DNA from: DASYTH01 sp035762905
Lineage (GTDB): Bacteria > Actinomycetota > Actinomycetes > Mycobacteriales > Pseudonocardiaceae
Reading direction: 5' to 3'
Assembly: GCF_035762905.1 (NCBI RefSeq)
Contig: NZ_DASUCC010000109.1
Location: 62,001 to 126,000 of the forward strand
DNA length: 64,000 bases
A model generated the notes under the pieces. That model saw only the letters and a list, made by a program, of their open reading frames with translations. It made no database searches and had not been told where the DNA came from. This document shows, piece by piece, positions 24,752 through 34,702 of this stretch. How positions within the stretch are numbered: the stretch's first letter is position 1; every line of letters begins with the position of its first letter. Both the position numbers and the translations under genes were made by a program.

Positions 24752-25914
24752 CGGGGATGGGCCAGGTTGTGCCGGAATCCGCGGCGGTGGTCGTCATCGG
24801 CGGCGGCATCATCGGCACCAGCATCGCCTACCATCTGGGCCGGGCCGGAGTGCCCGATGTCGTGCTCGTGGAACGGGACACGCTGGCTGCCGGGTCGACC
24901 TCGCGGGCGGCGGGCGGCGTCCGAGCCCAGTTCTCCGACGAGCTCAACATCCAACTCGGCGCCCGCAGCCTCGAGGCGTTTTCCCGCTTCGCCGAGGAAC
25001 CTGGGTTCGCCATCGGGCTGCACCGCGTGGGTTACCTGTTCCTATTGTCCACATCGGACCAGGTGGCGACGTTCGAAGCGAATGTGCGGCTGCAGAACAG
25101 GTTCGGCGTACCCAGCAGAATGATCGATCCCGGAGAGGCTCGCCGGCTGTCCCCGTTGCTCAGCATCGACGGGCTGCGGGCGGCAGCGTTCTCGCCGGAC
25201 GACGGGCACTGTACGCCGGAGGACGTCGTGCAGGGATACGCCATCGGCGCACGCCGCCACGGCGTGACGATCCTTCGCCGGTGCGAGGTGGTCGACATCG
25301 AGACGCGCGGAGACCGGATCGATGCCGTGATCACCTCGGCCGGACGGATCACAACGCCGGCCGTCATCTGCGCGGCGGGCGCGTGGTCACCGCGGGTCGG
25401 CGACATGGTGGGCGTCGACCTGCCGGTCGTGCCGCTTCGCCAACAGATCGTGGTCACCGAGCCGGTTGCCGGGCTGCCTCCCGAGATGCCGATGACGATC
25501 GACTTCCACACCAGCTTCTACTTTCACCGGGAAGGCCGGGGACTGTTGGTCGGCATGTCCGATCCGGACGTTGCTCCGGGCTATGACACGAGGATGACCG
25601 ACGACTGGGTCCCACGTCTGCACCACGCCATGCAGCGCCGGGCGCCCGCGCTGCTCGACGTCGGCATCACCGGAGGCTGGGCCGGGCTGTACGAGGTCAC
25701 CCCGGATCACAACGCGATGATCGGCGAGGCGACGTCGCCGTCCCGTTTCCTGTACGCCACGGGCTTCTCCGGGCACGGGTTCCTGCAAGGTCCCGCCGTC
25801 GGCGAGGTGGTCAGAGACCTCTACCTCGGCCGCGAGCCATTCGTGGACATCGGTCCGTTGCGTGCCGGACGGTTCGGTGAAGGCGCCGCTCGGCCAGAGG
25901 CCAACGTGGTCTGA
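24748..25914 (+). CDS. FAD-dependent amine/amino-acid oxidase (DAO family)
   Basis: A 388-residue flavoenzyme. VVIGGGIIGTSIAYHLGRAG is the FAD dinucleotide-binding motif, followed by GSTSRAAGGVRAQFSDELN, VICAAGAW, and the C-terminal GWAGLYEVTPDHNAMIGE...GFSGHGFLQGPAVGEVV. This is the pattern of sarcosine oxidase beta and related amino-acid dehydrogenases. It should oxidise a secondary or D-amino acid and pass electrons to oxygen or an acceptor. It is coupled to the deleted cyclodeaminase gene; together they were probably an imino-acid or opine-type catabolic pair. Start by GTGA overlap; ATG 24757 is an alternative. Confidence 0.9.
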   Translation: MTGMGQVVPESAAVVVIGGGIIGTSIAYHLGRAGVPDVVLVERDTLAAGSTSRAAGGVRAQFSDELNIQLGARSLEAFSRFAEEPGFAIGLHRVGYLFLLSTSDQVATFEANVRLQNRFGVPSRMIDPGEARRLSPLLSIDGLRAAAFSPDDGHCTPEDVVQGYAIGARRHGVTILRRCEVVDIETRGDRIDAVITSAGRITTPAVICAAGAWSPRVGDMVGVDLPVVPLRQQIVVTEPVAGLPPEMPMTIDFHTSFYFHREGRGLLVGMSDPDVAPGYDTRMTDDWVPRLHHAMQRRAPALLDVGITGGWAGLYEVTPDHNAMIGEATSPSRFLYATGFSGHGFLQGPAVGEVVRDLYLGREPFVDIGPLRAGRFGEGAARPEANVV

Positions 25915-26075
25915 GGGCTTCCGCCAATGCGGCAACCCGGCTCGCTCTCAACCAGCGGACGGGCGGTGACGCCGAGAATGTGATCATGCCCGGCCTCAGA
26001 CGCGCACCAAGCACGGTTCCAGGCGACCTCCGTTGGGAGCGATCCTTGACGGTGCGGCGGCCTGGGCCCTAATTT

Positions 26076-26094
26076 GTTTGTTCAATGGACAAAC
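26076..26094. promoter_or_regulatory. Palindromic operator before ROK regulator
   Basis: GTTTGTTCAATGGACAAAC is an inverted repeat with perfect 6-base arms (GTTTGT, ACAAAC) and a 7-base spacer, 22 bases upstream of the GTG start of the ROK gene. Position and form suggest autoregulation by the ROK protein and control of the linked exoprotein gene. Confidence 0.5.
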
Positions 26095-26115
26095 TTCCAC
26101 GGCAACGGTGGTGTC

Positions 26116-27390
26116 GTGAGCCTCTCGCCTTCGGTGTGGTCCGCGACTGGTCGGCAACCGGCCGATCAGGCGACGGTGCGTCGGAGCAATCTCGCCTTGG
26201 TGTTGCGGCATCTGCGGGACGCCGGTCCGCGCTCGCGGGCCCGGATCGCGGTGGAGACCGGGTTGACCAAGGGCACCGTGTCGAGCCTGGTCTCGGAGCT
26301 GGTCGAGCGCGGGCTGGCGCGGGACGGCGAGGTCGAACGGGGCGGCGCGATCGGGCGGCCGGCGCAGAGCGTTGAGTTGGACGGGCGGCGCATCGGCGGC
26401 ATCGGTGTGGAGATCAACGTCGACTACCTGAGCGTGCTGGTGCTCGACCTGCGCAACAGCGTCGTGGTTGCCCATCGGGTCGCACTCGACGTGCAGGCGC
26501 TTGCGGCCGACGTTGTGCTCGACGCGGTTACCGATCTGGCCGTGCGGGCGCTCGACGAATGCGCCCGGCTGGGTGTGGTGCCGATCGGGATGACTCTGGC
26601 CGTTCCGGCGCTGGTCGACGTCGAGGCGGGGGTGGTGGCGTTCGCCCCCAACCTGCACTGGCACCAGGTCGGTGTCGTGGCGGGTGTGGTCGACCGGCTT
26701 GCCGCGCGAACGGGTGCCCGCCCAGGGTTTCCGATCAAGGTGGACAACGACGCCAACCTGTCCGTGTTGGGCGAGTTCGCGATGGGCAGTGTCGCCGGCA
26801 CCTCCGACCTGGTGTATCTCACCGGGGCGACCGGGGTGGGTGGCGGTGTGATCGTGGGCGGCCGGCTGCTGCGTGGCGCGGAGGGGTTCTCCGGCGAGGT
26901 GGGGCATATCCAGCTCGACCCGGCCGGCCATGTCTGCGGCTGCGGCCGGCGGGGCTGCTGGGAGACCATGGTCGGTCTGGCCGGGTTGTTCCGGATGGCC
27001 GCCGACGCGCATGACGTGGTGCGGAATCCGTCGCTGGACCTGGATCAGCGGCTCGAGGTGATCCGCCGGCGCGCCGAGGCGGGGGAGCCGCGCACGTTGG
27101 ACGCGCTGTCCCGGGTCGGCGCGGCGCTCGGCCTCGGCGCATCGGTTCTGGTCAACGTGTTCAACCCGCGGGCACTGGTGCTCGGCGGGTATTTCGCCAG
27201 TCTGGGCGCATATCTGCTGGGTCCGGTGATGTGCGAGCTGCGGGCCCGCGTCCTGGCGCTGGACATCGGGGGTTGCCGGGTGGAGCTGTCCCGGCTCGGC
27301 TTCACCGCCGCGGCGCGCGGTGGAGCCCACGTCGCGTTCGAGACGCTGCTCGACGATCCCACCGTGGTCGCCGTCGCGGGGGAGTGGTGA
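26116..27390 (+). CDS. ROK family transcriptional regulator 1
   Basis: A 424-residue NagC/XylR-type regulator. An N-terminal winged helix (NLALVLRHLRDAGPRSRARI, VETGLTKGTVSSLVSELVER) is followed by a sugar-kinase-like ROK domain. It has DNDANLSVLGE, TGATGVGGGVIVGG, the zinc motif GHIQLDP...CGCGRRGCWE and FNPRALVLGG. It should bind a sugar or sugar phosphate and release its operator. GTG 26116 is chosen because the HTH follows directly. The next gene, on the same strand 30 bases later, encodes the ThuA/sorbosone-dehydrogenase exoprotein and is the likely target. Confidence 0.93.
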   Translation: MSLSPSVWSATGRQPADQATVRRSNLALVLRHLRDAGPRSRARIAVETGLTKGTVSSLVSELVERGLARDGEVERGGAIGRPAQSVELDGRRIGGIGVEINVDYLSVLVLDLRNSVVVAHRVALDVQALAADVVLDAVTDLAVRALDECARLGVVPIGMTLAVPALVDVEAGVVAFAPNLHWHQVGVVAGVVDRLAARTGARPGFPIKVDNDANLSVLGEFAMGSVAGTSDLVYLTGATGVGGGVIVGGRLLRGAEGFSGEVGHIQLDPAGHVCGCGRRGCWETMVGLAGLFRMAADAHDVVRNPSLDLDQRLEVIRRRAEAGEPRTLDALSRVGAALGLGASVLVNVFNPRALVLGGYFASLGAYLLGPVMCELRARVLALDIGGCRVELSRLGFTAAARGGAHVAFETLLDDPTVVAVAGEW

Positions 27391-27420
27391 GGGCATGGCG
27401 TCGTGAGAAGGGAACTCCAG

Positions 27421-30400
27421 ATGATTCGCAAGCCGCTGGCCGCCGGCAGACGAGCATTGTCTGTTCTCGCCGTCACGCTCCTCGGACTGTCAGCCGGCGT
27501 CGCCTCGCGGCCGGCGGCCACGGCGGTGACCGATCCGCCGTTCCGGGCGCTGGTTTTCTCCAAGACGACCGGGTTCCGGCACGACTCGATTCCGGACGGT
27601 ATCGCCGCCATCCAGCAACTGGGGCAGCAGCACAACTTCACGGTGGACACCACGGAGGACGACACGCTCTTCACCGACGCCAACCTGGCGCGGTACGACG
27701 TGGTGATCTTCCTGTCCACCACCGGGGACCCGCTCGGCACACAGGCCGAGAAGGACGCCTTCCAGCGCTACATCCAGCAGGGTGGCGGGTTCGTCGGCAT
27801 CCACGCCGCCTCCGACAGCGGCTACGACTGGCCCTGGTATGGCGAACTGGTCGGCGCCTACTTCAGGCAGCACCCGGCGATCCAGCAGGCCACGGTCAAG
27901 GTCGAGGACCCGGCGCATCCGGCCACGCAGGGCCTGCCGACCCGGTGGACCCGCACCGACGAGTGGTACGACTACCAGGCCGACCCGCGCGGCAACGTGC
28001 ACGTGCTGGCGTCGATGGACGAGACCACGTACTCCGGCGCCACGATGGGCTTCGACCATCCGATCACCTGGTGCCACGACTTCGACGGCGGCCGCTCCTG
28101 GTACACCGGACTCGGCCACACCAGGGAGAGCTTCACCGAACCGAACTTCCTGCACCTGCTGCTTGGCGGCATCCAGACCGCTGCCGGGGTGGTGCCGGCG
28201 GACTGCGCCGCCTCCCTGGACACCAGCTTCGACAAGGTCACCCTGGACGACAACACGTCCAATCCGATGATGCTCGACATCTCCGGCGACGGCCGGGTGT
28301 TCTACATCGACCGGCTCGGCGACGTGAAGGTGATCCGGCCGAACGGCGGTGGCACGGTGACGTCGGGCCACCTCAACGTGTTCACCGCCAACGAGAGTGG
28401 ACTCCTCGGCATAGCACTGGATCCGCGGTTCGACACGACCCACTGGGTCTATCTGTACTACTCGCCCTCGGCGGTGGCCGTCGACCGGCTGTCGCGGTTC
28501 ACCGTCAACGGCGACACGCTGGACCTGGCCAGCGAGCAGGTGGTGCTGGACATCCCGGTGCAGCGGGAGCAGTGCTGCCACCACGGCGGCGGCCTGGTGT
28601 TCGACAAGGGCACCGGCGACCTGTGGCTGGCCAACGGCGACAACACCAACCCGTTCGCCTCCGATGGCTACACCCCGATCGACGAGCGGCCCGGCCGCTC
28701 CGCCTGGGACGCCCAGAAGTCCTCGGCGAACACCAACGACTTACGCGGCAAGGTGTTGCGCATCCACCCGGAGTCCGACGGCACCTACACCATCCCGGCC
28801 GGGAACTTGTTCCCGCCCGGCACCGCGCGGACCCGGCCGGAGATCTACGCGATGGGTTACCGCAACCCGTTCCGGATCGGCCTCGACCCGGCCACGCACA
28901 AGCTGTTGGTCGCCAACTACGGTCCGGACGCCGCCACCGCCAGCCCGACCCGCGGCCCGGAGAACACCGTCGAGTGGGACATCCTGAACCAGGCGGGGTT
29001 CTACGGTTGGCCGTACTGTGTGGCCGACAACCGGCCGTACGTCGACTACGACTTCGCCACCGGCGCCTCTGGAGCGGCGTTCGACTGCGCGCACCCGGTG
29101 AACAACTCGCCGAACAACACCGGGCTCACCGATCTGCCGCCGGCGATCCCGGCCACGGCCTACTACCACTACGCGGGTGACCCGGCGTTCCCGGAACTGG
29201 GCGGCGGTGGCGCGCCGATGGCCGGACCCACCTACCGGTTCGACCCGAACCTGTTATCCGACCGCAAATGGCCGGCGTACTGGGACGGCAAGGCGATCTT
29301 CGGCGAGTGGACCCAGAACAACCTGTACTCCTTCCAACTGAACGAGGACGGCAGCCAACTGGTCGACATCAACCGGATCCTGAGCACGTTTGAGTTCAAG
29401 AAGCCGATGGACCTCAAGTTCGGTCCGGACGGCGCCCTGTACCTGATCGAGTGGGGCTCCGGTTTCGGCGGGGACAACGCCGACTCCGCGATCTACCGGA
29501 TCGACTACGTGCAGGGCAACCGGCCGCCGGTGGCCCGAGCGTCCGCGGATCGGACCAACGGCCCGGCCCCGCTGACCGTGCACTTCTCCAGCGCCGGGTC
29601 GCGGGACCCGGACGGCACGCCGATCACCTACGCGTGGGACTTCGACGGCAACGGCACGGTCGACTCGACCGAGGCGAACCCGACGTTCACCTACACCGCC
29701 AACGGCAACGTCAGCGCGACCCTCACGGTGACCGACGCCGACGGCAGGACCGGCACCGCCAGCGTGCCGATCGTGGTCGGCAACACCATGCCGACGGTCA
29801 CCCTGACCGCGCCGCCGAACGGCGGATTCTTCGACTGGGGCGACCAGGTGCGGTTCGCCGTCACCGTGACCGACCCGGAGGACGGCACGATCGACTGCGG
29901 TCAGGTCACGCTGCAGTCCATCCTCGGCCACGACACCCACGGGCATCCGCTCGACCAGGAACACGGCTGCACCGGCGTGCTCCAGACCACCTTGTCGTCC
30001 GGGCACAGCGACAGCGACAACCTGTTCGCCGTGCTCGAGGCGAGCTACACCGACCACGGCGGGGCGGGCGGCGCGGCGCCGCTGACCGGCCGGGCCCAGG
30101 TGATCCTGCAGCCCAAGCGCAAACAGGCCGAGTTCTTCAGCGCCACCGGGCGGGTTCCGGACGGCACCGGCACCGGATCTCCCGGCGTGACCCCGGAAAC
30201 CGCGTCCGATCCGCAGGGCGGCTTCCAGGACATCGGTTCCATCGAGGACGGCGACTGGTGGTCGTTCGACCCGGCCAGCCTGACCAACATCGACACGATC
30301 CGGTTCCGGGCGGCGTCGGCATCCACGGGCGGCACCATCGAGGTGCGCACGGGCGCGCCGGACGGCACCCTGGCCGGCAGCGTCGCGGTGGCCAACACCG

Positions 30401-33174
30401 GCGGCTGGCAGACCTACACCGACGTGTCGCTCCCGCTGTCCAACCCACCGGGTGCCAGCGGGCCGCTGTACTTCGTGGTCCGCAAGCCGGCCGGCAGCAC
30501 CAACGACGGCGGGCTGCTCAACGTCAACTGGGTCGACTTCCTGGGCAGGGGCGTGACCGACAACCAGCGCCCGGACGTGACCGCGACGGCCACCCCGAAC
30601 CGCGGCACCGTCCCGCTGACCGTCAACTTCCACGCCACCGCAACCGATCCCGACGGCGACACGCCGCTCACCTACCAGTGGGACTTCGGCATCGCCGGCG
30701 CGCCCCGGCCGTCCACACCGGACGCTTCGTACACCTATACCGCGCCCGGCTCGTACCAGGCGTCGGTGACGGTGACCGACAGCCGAGGCGCGGCGCGGAT
30801 CCAGATGGTGCCGGTCGTCGTGGACAGCCCCCCGACGGCGTGCCTGTCCGGCAGGTCCGACGACTTCCTCGGCGGCGCACTCGACCGAGCCAGGTGGACG
30901 GTCATCCGGGAGAACCAGGACCTGGCTGTCTCCGGCGGAAGCCTGCACGTCCCGACCGCCAACGCCGACATCTACGGCACCGGCAACGACACCCCGGTGC
31001 CGAACATGGTGGTCCAGCCCGCGCCGAGCGGTGCCTGGCAGGCCACGGCGAAGCTGTCGCTGGTCGCGCGGGATGCCTACCAGCAGGCCGGACTGGTGCT
31101 CTACGGCGACGACGACAACTACGCCAAGATGGTGCTCGAGGCGCGCGGCACGGCCGACGCCGGCGCCCGCGTCTTCCAGTTCATCCGGGAGGAGGCCGGC
31201 GCGCCCAACGAGGTGGGGGAGTCCAACACCCCCAACCTCGGCTCGGCCTACCCGGACACCGCCTACGTCCGGCTGGCCAGCGACGGCACACACCTGCTGG
31301 CGTCGTACTCGGCGGACGGGTTGACCTGGATCCAGATGCCGCAGACCGACAAGCGCCTCGCCGGAATCACCAACCCGCGGATCGGCCTGATGTCGTTGAC
31401 CGGAACCGGAACCCGACCGGTGATCGACGCGGCGTTCGACTGGTTCAGCATCGTGCCGGACCCGACCGCCGTGCCGCCGTCACCGAACGACGAGTTCGAC
31501 GGATCCAGTGTGGACGGTTGCCGATGGACCACGATCGTGCGGCCGGACCCCGCGCACGAGCGGGTCACCGGCGGCAACCTGGAGATCGACACCGGCGCCG
31601 GTGACATCTTCGGCACGCCCAACGGCACGCCGACCAACTTCACCCTTCAGACGCCGCCCCTCGGGGACTGGACGGTGGAGACGAAGATCGACGCCAGCAC
31701 GCTCAACGAGCAGTACCAGCAGGGCGGGCTGCTCGTGTACGTCGACGACGCGAACTACGTGAAGTTCGACTACGTCACCGACAACACGGCCGGATCGGCG
31801 GTGTCGCGGCGAATCGAGTTGCGCAGCGAGGTCGGCGACGCGGTGCAGAACCCGCAGCCCAATGCCGGCAACCTCACCCAGGGCGTGTGGTATCTGCGCC
31901 TGACCAAACAGGGTGACACCTTCAACGGGTTCTACTCCGCGGACGGCACCACCTGGACCGACATCGGCGAGGCGGTGACCAACGCCGCGGTGTCCAACGG
32001 CAAGGTCGGCCTGTTCACCATCGGGACCAACCAGACGGCCTCGAAGACGGTCAAGTTCGACTACTTCCATGCCTCGTGGGCCCAACCGGTGGACACCGCC
32101 AAGCCGGTCACCACCGCGTCGACCGACCCGGCCGAGCCGGGTGCCGCCGGCTGGTTCACCCGCCCGGTCACGGTGACCCTGGCCGCGACCGACGGGCAGG
32201 GCAGCGGGGTGGACCACACCGAGTACACAGTGGACGGTGGGCCGGTCACGCCGTACGCCGAACCGTTCACCGTGACCGGCGACGGATCGCGAACGGTGAC
32301 CTACCGGTCGGTGGACCGGGCCGGCAACATCGAGGACACCAGGACCCTGACGGTCCGGGTGGATACGACCGCGCCGCTGACCACCGCGCAGTTCGCCCCG
32401 CCCAACGACGACGGGTGGAACAACCACGCGGTACCGGTGACACTGTCGGCCATTGACGGTGCGTCCGGGGTGGCCCGCACCGAGTACGCGGTGGATGGTG
32501 GACCATGGACCCCGTACACCGAGCCGGTCAATGTCACCGGCGACGGCACGCACACGGTGCGGTACCGCTCGGTCGACAACGCCGGGAACGCGGAGACCGA
32601 CAAGGCCGCCACGATCAGGATCGACGGCGTCGCGCCGACGGTCCTGGTCTCCGGCATCGCGAACGGTCAGATCTACGGCGACAGCCAGGATCTGCGGATC
32701 AGTTGGCAGGCCGTGGACGCGACCTCGGGTGTACGGACGCTGACCGGGTCGCTCGACGGGAACCCGTACGCCTCCGGCACCCTGCAGGCGCTGTTCGAAC
32801 TCGGCCTCGGGACGCACACCCTGCAGGTCACCGCGGTGGACCGGGCCGGCAACAGCACCATGCAGTCGGTCAACTTCGGCGTCACCACCTCGATGCGGGA
32901 CATGGCCAACCTGATCGACCGGTTCCGGGCGACCGGATGGCTGTCCCAGGCCAGCGCGAACACGTTGCAGGCGCAGTTGTCCAAGGCGCGCAAGGCCGAG
33001 GCGAACGGCAACGATGCCAGGGCCATCCGGGAACTGCGCACGTTCCGAACCCTCGCCACCGACCCAGCCCTTGTGCCGCTGGCCGAGGTTCGCCAAGTCC
33101 TGACCCGCGACACCGACGCCGTGATCGCCCTGCTCTCCGGCCCGGCACCCCAGGCGGTCCGGTTCCGCAGGTAG
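27421..33174 (+). CDS. Secreted multidomain ThuA / glucose-sorbosone dehydrogenase-like protein
   Basis: An exoprotein of about 1,917 residues. It has a signal peptide (LSVLAVTLLGLSAGVASRPA), a ThuA-like domain (about 40-260; FSKTTGFRHDSIPDGI, GIHAASDSGYDWPWYG), and a PQQ glucose/sorbosone dehydrogenase-type beta-propeller (about 270-700; GLLGIALDPRF, YGWPYCVAD, DLKFGPDGALYLIEWG). A PKD domain, a CBM6-like domain, a second PKD, two DUF1349-like lectin domains and two OmpL47-type Ig repeats (TEYTVDGG, TEYAVDGG) follow, then a C-terminal helical bundle. Such proteins are thought to oxidise or bind sugars on the cell surface; the reaction is not established. ATG 27421 has a GAAGGGA site; GTG 27403 is possible. 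Confidence 0.9.
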   Translation: MIRKPLAAGRRALSVLAVTLLGLSAGVASRPAATAVTDPPFRALVFSKTTGFRHDSIPDGIAAIQQLGQQHNFTVDTTEDDTLFTDANLARYDVVIFLSTTGDPLGTQAEKDAFQRYIQQGGGFVGIHAASDSGYDWPWYGELVGAYFRQHPAIQQATVKVEDPAHPATQGLPTRWTRTDEWYDYQADPRGNVHVLASMDETTYSGATMGFDHPITWCHDFDGGRSWYTGLGHTRESFTEPNFLHLLLGGIQTAAGVVPADCAASLDTSFDKVTLDDNTSNPMMLDISGDGRVFYIDRLGDVKVIRPNGGGTVTSGHLNVFTANESGLLGIALDPRFDTTHWVYLYYSPSAVAVDRLSRFTVNGDTLDLASEQVVLDIPVQREQCCHHGGGLVFDKGTGDLWLANGDNTNPFASDGYTPIDERPGRSAWDAQKSSANTNDLRGKVLRIHPESDGTYTIPAGNLFPPGTARTRPEIYAMGYRNPFRIGLDPATHKLLVANYGPDAATASPTRGPENTVEWDILNQAGFYGWPYCVADNRPYVDYDFATGASGAAFDCAHPVNNSPNNTGLTDLPPAIPATAYYHYAGDPAFPELGGGGAPMAGPTYRFDPNLLSDRKWPAYWDGKAIFGEWTQNNLYSFQLNEDGSQLVDINRILSTFEFKKPMDLKFGPDGALYLIEWGSGFGGDNADSAIYRIDYVQGNRPPVARASADRTNGPAPLTVHFSSAGSRDPDGTPITYAWDFDGNGTVDSTEANPTFTYTANGNVSATLTVTDADGRTGTASVPIVVGNTMPTVTLTAPPNGGFFDWGDQVRFAVTVTDPEDGTIDCGQVTLQSILGHDTHGHPLDQEHGCTGVLQTTLSSGHSDSDNLFAVLEASYTDHGGAGGAAPLTGRAQVILQPKRKQAEFFSATGRVPDGTGTGSPGVTPETASDPQGGFQDIGSIEDGDWWSFDPASLTNIDTIRFRAASASTGGTIEVRTGAPDGTLAGSVAVANTGGWQTYTDVSLPLSNPPGASGPLYFVVRKPAGSTNDGGLLNVNWVDFLGRGVTDNQRPDVTATATPNRGTVPLTVNFHATATDPDGDTPLTYQWDFGIAGAPRPSTPDASYTYTAPGSYQASVTVTDSRGAARIQMVPVVVDSPPTACLSGRSDDFLGGALDRARWTVIRENQDLAVSGGSLHVPTANADIYGTGNDTPVPNMVVQPAPSGAWQATAKLSLVARDAYQQAGLVLYGDDDNYAKMVLEARGTADAGARVFQFIREEAGAPNEVGESNTPNLGSAYPDTAYVRLASDGTHLLASYSADGLTWIQMPQTDKRLAGITNPRIGLMSLTGTGTRPVIDAAFDWFSIVPDPTAVPPSPNDEFDGSSVDGCRWTTIVRPDPAHERVTGGNLEIDTGAGDIFGTPNGTPTNFTLQTPPLGDWTVETKIDASTLNEQYQQGGLLVYVDDANYVKFDYVTDNTAGSAVSRRIELRSEVGDAVQNPQPNAGNLTQGVWYLRLTKQGDTFNGFYSADGTTWTDIGEAVTNAAVSNGKVGLFTIGTNQTASKTVKFDYFHASWAQPVDTAKPVTTASTDPAEPGAAGWFTRPVTVTLAATDGQGSGVDHTEYTVDGGPVTPYAEPFTVTGDGSRTVTYRSVDRAGNIEDTRTLTVRVDTTAPLTTAQFAPPNDDGWNNHAVPVTLSAIDGASGVARTEYAVDGGPWTPYTEPVNVTGDGTHTVRYRSVDNAGNAETDKAATIRIDGVAPTVLVSGIANGQIYGDSQDLRISWQAVDATSGVRTLTGSLDGNPYASGTLQALFELGLGTHTLQVTAVDRAGNSTMQSVNFGVTTSMRDMANLIDRFRATGWLSQASANTLQAQLSKARKAEANGNDARAIRELRTFRTLATDPALVPLAEVRQVLTRDTDAVIALLSGPAPQAVRFRR

Positions 33175-33258
33175 CGCGACCCCCGACGAAGCACCAGGAG
33201 GAAACCACGGCACGACTCCGGCAGTCTTGGCCCACTTACCGCAACCTCAGGGGACCGT

Positions 33259-33424
33259 GACGCAACCGAGCCACAATCAACCCGACGTCCGCACCCTTGG
33301 CTGGGACGCAACAACAGCAGTAAATCCCGGAGAGGCGGGACTGCGACGCAACCGAGCCACAATCAACCCGACGTCCGCACCCTTGGCTGGGACGCAACAA
33401 CAGCAGTAAATCCCGGAGAGGCGG
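33259..33424. repeat. Tandem 80-bp direct repeat (two copies, 86-bp period)
   Basis: Bases 33259-33338 and 33345-33424 are the same 80-base unit, apparently identical by eye, separated by GACTGC. The unit begins GACGCAACCGAGCCACAATC and ends CCCGGAGAGGCGG. It lies between the convergent exoprotein and ROK genes, and the right copy codes the last residues of the ROK frame. A short GGAGGCGGAT-like triplet repeat follows to about 33453. The perfect identity suggests recent duplication or a mobile unit. Confidence 0.9.
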
Positions 33425-34670
33425 ATCCGGAGGTGGATTCGGAGGCGGATCTGCGTAACCAGGCTGCCGGGTCCCGCATGACGGCGCGGGTGACCGCGCC
33501 GGCCGCGCCGAGAACGGCCGCTTCCGGTCCAGCGGTCCCGGGCCGGACGGTCACCGGTGCCCAAGCCGCGGACAGCACCCGCCGGTTCACCTCGCGTTGC
33601 AACTCCGGTGCGATCCACGCGATCAGTGGCGCATAGATGCCGCCCAGCACCACCTCCGGCAGGTCCAGGAGGTTGATCGCCCCGGCGACGGCGATGCCGA
33701 GGGCCCGTCCGGCCGTGCGCAGCGCCTGGAGCGTCCGGGCGTCACCGGCGGAGGCGGCCTCGACGATCCGGCCCACCGTGGCCTGCCCACCCAGGTTCGT
33801 GCCGGCCGCGATCGGCAGCTCGATCGCCCGCAGAATGGCCTCCTGCCCGGCGAACCGCTCCAGGCATCCCCGCCCACCGCACCGGCAGGCGGGGCCGTCC
33901 GGCTCGACGGCCACATGCCCGATCTCACCGCTCCAGCCCCGGGTGCCGTGGAACAACTCCCGACCGACGACGAACCCGGCCGCGACCCCGATCTCCCCGG
34001 ACACGTGCAGGAAGTCACCCGGACCAGCCGGAACGCTGTGCAACTCGCCCAGCGCGGCGAAGTTGGCCTGGCTGTCGACCGTGACGGGAACGCGGGTCAG
34101 CTCGGCCGCGCGGGACAGCAGCCCCAGGACGTCGATGTCGCGCCAGCCGAGGTTGGGCGCGAACCGCAGTACCCCGGCCGGCCAGTCGACCAGCCCGGGC
34201 ACGGCCACCGCGACCCCGGCGACGACCAGTCCCTCTGCCGCGACCGCCGCGACGGCCCGCGCCACCATGGCAGCCAGCGCCGCACAGCTGCGCTCGGGAG
34301 CGCGGCCACGCTGGTCCTCCCGGACCACCTCCCGGTGCCGGACCGTGCCGGCGAGATCCACGACGTAAGCGGCCAGGTAGTCGACGTTGAGCTCGACGCC
34401 GAGCCCGCCGATCCGGGTGCCGTCGATCACCAGGCCGGTCGCCGGCCGCCCGGTCGCCTTGGCCACGCGGGGCTCGAGCTCACTGACGAGACCGCTGCCT
34501 ACCAGCGCGTCCACCAGCGCGGACACCGTCGCCCTGGTCAACCCGGTGGTCGCCGCCACCTCGGCTCGGGACACCGGTGCCAGCGCGTCGGCGATCTGCT
34601 TCAGCACCAACGCGAGGTTGCGTTCGCGCAGGCTGTCCTGCCGGGCCGGGCGCGATTCCAAGGCACGCAC
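33363..34670 (-). CDS. ROK family transcriptional regulator 2
   Basis: A 435-residue ROK repressor with an N-terminal HTH (NLALVLKQIADALAPVSRAE, VAATTGLTRATVSALVDALV). The ROK domain has DSQANFAALGE, VSGEIGVAAGFVVG, GEIGHVAVEP...CRCGGRGCLE and LPEVVLGGIY. The zinc-binding Cys residues are present. It starts 32 bases after the SGNH esterase stop, so it is the last gene of the six-gene glycoside hydrolase operon and probably a local sensor of released sugar. The last 30 or so residues (SASESTSGSASPGFTAV...) come from the GGAGGCGGAT repeat and the right-hand 80-bp repeat; the ancestral protein likely ended near WLRR. Confidence 0.92.
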   Translation of the reverse strand: MRALESRPARQDSLRERNLALVLKQIADALAPVSRAEVAATTGLTRATVSALVDALVGSGLVSELEPRVAKATGRPATGLVIDGTRIGGLGVELNVDYLAAYVVDLAGTVRHREVVREDQRGRAPERSCAALAAMVARAVAAVAAEGLVVAGVAVAVPGLVDWPAGVLRFAPNLGWRDIDVLGLLSRAAELTRVPVTVDSQANFAALGELHSVPAGPGDFLHVSGEIGVAAGFVVGRELFHGTRGWSGEIGHVAVEPDGPACRCGGRGCLERFAGQEAILRAIELPIAAGTNLGGQATVGRIVEAASAGDARTLQALRTAGRALGIAVAGAINLLDLPEVVLGGIYAPLIAWIAPELQREVNRRVLSAAWAPVTVRPGTAGPEAAVLGAAGAVTRAVMRDPAAWLRRSASESTSGSASPGFTAVVASQPRVRTSG

Positions 34671-34702
34671 GGTGATGAGCTTGACATACTTTCACTGATT
34701 TC

